Source of the DNA: Streptomyces sp. Ru62
Lineage (GTDB): Bacteria > Actinomycetota > Actinomycetes > Streptomycetales > Streptomycetaceae
NCBI RefSeq assembly: GCF_002920615.1
Contig: NZ_PQSU01000004.1
Coordinates: 62,001-126,000, forward strand
Reading direction: 5' to 3'
DNA: 64,000 nucleotides
Position numbers and translations under genes: made by a program. Under the pieces are notes generated by a model. That model was not told the DNA's origin. It did not search any database and worked only from the letters and a program-made list of their open reading frames with translations. Positions 62,820-64,000 of the stretch are shown one piece after another. Position 1 is the stretch's first letter, and each line of letters starts with the position of its first letter.

Positions 62820-64000
62820 TCACGCCCGTTCCGCTGTGCCCACGACCTGGCGTACCTCCGGTGACCGCAGGCTCTCGGCTGTGCGTTCGGCGGTGCGGCG
62901 GGCCCAGTGGCCGCTGGTCAGGAGGCCCAAGGTCAGGACGGCCAGGCCGCAGGCGGTGAGGATCCACCAGCCGGGGCGGGCCGCCGGGACGAACACCTGC
63001 CGGTACGGGGACGAGCCGATGCCGGAGGCCAGGACGGCGCCGACGACCGCGACACCGAGCGTCTGGCCCAGCTGCCGGCTGGTGGAGGCGACGGCGGCGG
63101 CGACACCGGCCTGGGTGCGCGGCATGCCGGAGACGGCCGTGTTGGTGATCGGCGCGTTCACGAAGCCGAAGCCGATGCCGAAGAGGACGTAGCCGAGGAA
63201 GAGGGTGGTGTCGGAGGTCTCCGCCTCGAACGCGGCGAACAGGACACCGCTCGCGGTCATCGCCGTGCCCGCCACCAGAAGCGGCAGCCGTGGGCCGCGG
63301 CTGCCGACCAGGCGGCCGGACAGCGGGGCGCACAGGAACGTCGGCAGGGCCATCGGGAGCATCCACAGGCCCGCGTGCAGGGCGTCCAGGCCGCGCACGT
63401 TCTGCAGGTACAGGGTGGACAGGAACAGGAAGCCGCCGAGGGCCGCGAACGCGCTGATCGCGATCACCGTGGCACCGCTGAACGGGGCCGAGCGGAAGAA
63501 GCGCAGGTCGATGAGGGGTTCGTCGCGGCGGGGCTCGTACCACAGGAGGGCCAGCAGCGCGGCCACGGCGAGCACGGCGAACGGCGTCACCGGGCCGGCG
63601 CCCGACTCCGGTGCCTCGATGATCGCGTACGTCAGCGATCCGAACAGCGCGATCACCAGCAGCTGTCCGACCGGGTCGGGGCGGCGGGCCTTGGGCGCGC
63701 GCGACTCGGGGACGAAGCGGAGGGTGAGCAGCAGGGCCGCGAGGCCGACCGGCAGGTTGACCCAGAAGATGGAGCGCCAGCTCACCGACTGCACCAGCAG
63801 TCCGCCGACCAGCGGACCCGCCGCCATGGAGATACCGACCACCGCGCCCCACACACCGATCGCGCGGGCGCGTTCCCGGGGGTCGGTGAAGGTGTTGGTG
63901 ATGATCGACATGGCGACCGGGTTGAGCATCGAGCCGCCCACCGCCTGGAGCATGCGGAAGACGATCAGCAGTTCCAGGTTCGGGGCGACGGAGCAGAGCG
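62820..64000 (-). CDS. MFS exporter, DHA2 type (5' end outside the window)
   Basis: About 393 codons of the C-terminal part are visible; the start lies beyond 64000. LIVFRMLQAVGGSMLNPVAMSIITNTFTDPRERARAIGVWG corresponds to helix 4 of a 14-helix exporter, and PLVGGLLVQSVSWRSIFWVNLPVGL to helix 5-6 of the EmrB class. Family members export drugs and other compounds. No regulator for it is visible. Confidence 0.88.
   Translation of the reverse strand, partial: LCSVAPNLELLIVFRMLQAVGGSMLNPVAMSIITNTFTDPRERARAIGVWGAVVGISMAAGPLVGGLLVQSVSWRSIFWVNLPVGLAALLLTLRFVPESRAPKARRPDPVGQLLVIALFGSLTYAIIEAPESGAGPVTPFAVLAVAALLALLWYEPRRDEPLIDLRFFRSAPFSGATVIAISAFAALGGFLFLSTLYLQNVRGLDALHAGLWMLPMALPTFLCAPLSGRLVGSRGPRLPLLVAGTAMTASGVLFAAFEAETSDTTLFLGYVLFGIGFGFVNAPITNTAVSGMPRTQAGVAAAVASTSRQLGQTLGVAVVGAVLASGIGSSPYRQVFVPAARPGWWILTACGLAVLTLGLLTSGHWARRTAERTAESLRSPEVRQVVGTAERA

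Overview
The window is a piece of a Streptomyces-type chromosome. The evidence is the very high G+C with strong third-position bias, GTG starts and 4-base GTGA/ATGA overlaps, the actinobacterial order phoH-ybeY-corC-CDA-like-era, a leucine-rich leader peptide before leuA, and a gamma-butyrolactone (GBL) receptor. I see no rRNA, tRNA, CRISPR, integrase, transposase or phage gene.

Layout. (1) 1-6739: end of a tricorn-type S41 protease, HIT protein, ribonuclease Z, adenine/adenosine deaminase, an MFS exporter, glucarate dehydratase with an operator-like dyad, and a PfkB kinase. (2) 6926-13421: RNA-metabolism block phoH, ybeY, corC, a YjbR/MmcQ protein, a CDA-fold protein without zinc ligands, and era, interrupted by an amtB-glnK pair with GlnR-like sites. 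(3) 13418-20931: an XRE regulator divergent from an NAD-dependent epimerase-like gene, a GH1 glycosidase, a protealysin-like M4 protease with its emfourin-type inhibitor, leuA behind its leader peptide, and a TerB/zinc-ribbon gene. (4) 20932-29820: an in-frame MMPL/LuxR chimera, a secreted sialidase, and a convergent operon of a peptide-type ABC importer plus an N-acetylneuraminate-lyase-like aldolase, probably a sialic acid scavenging module. One ABC gene is a permease-ATPase fusion.

(5) 29937-50231 looks like an accessory secondary-metabolism region. A minus-strand operon pairs two paralogous P-loop NTPases with a luciferase-like monooxygenase. Next come an afsA-type GBL synthase that appears frameshifted, a divergent intact GBL receptor, an NmrA-like reductase, an SDR, a second receptor-like TetR, an XRE regulator after a very AT-rich patch, and a MarR/MFS/MBL group. 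The most unusual part is a tight operon at 42200-48456: HAD phosphatase, acyl-adenylating enzyme, ketoreductase, acyl carrier protein, AvrD-family protein, second acyl carrier protein, phosphopantetheinyl transferase and type II thioesterase. AvrD makes syringolide elicitors in plant-pathogenic Pseudomonas, so I infer a complete acyl-ACP-fed route to a syringolide- or butenolide-like small molecule, possibly under GBL-type control.

(6) 50339-59250 returns to core genes: recO, uppS, a secreted histidine phosphatase, zur with znuBCA behind a Zur-type box, glyS, and a GH18 chitinase with DasR-type operator repeats. (7) 59265-64000: an MFS exporter divergent from its likely XRE regulator, a degenerate DUF6766 gene with a small coupled membrane peptide, and the start-truncated end of another MFS exporter.
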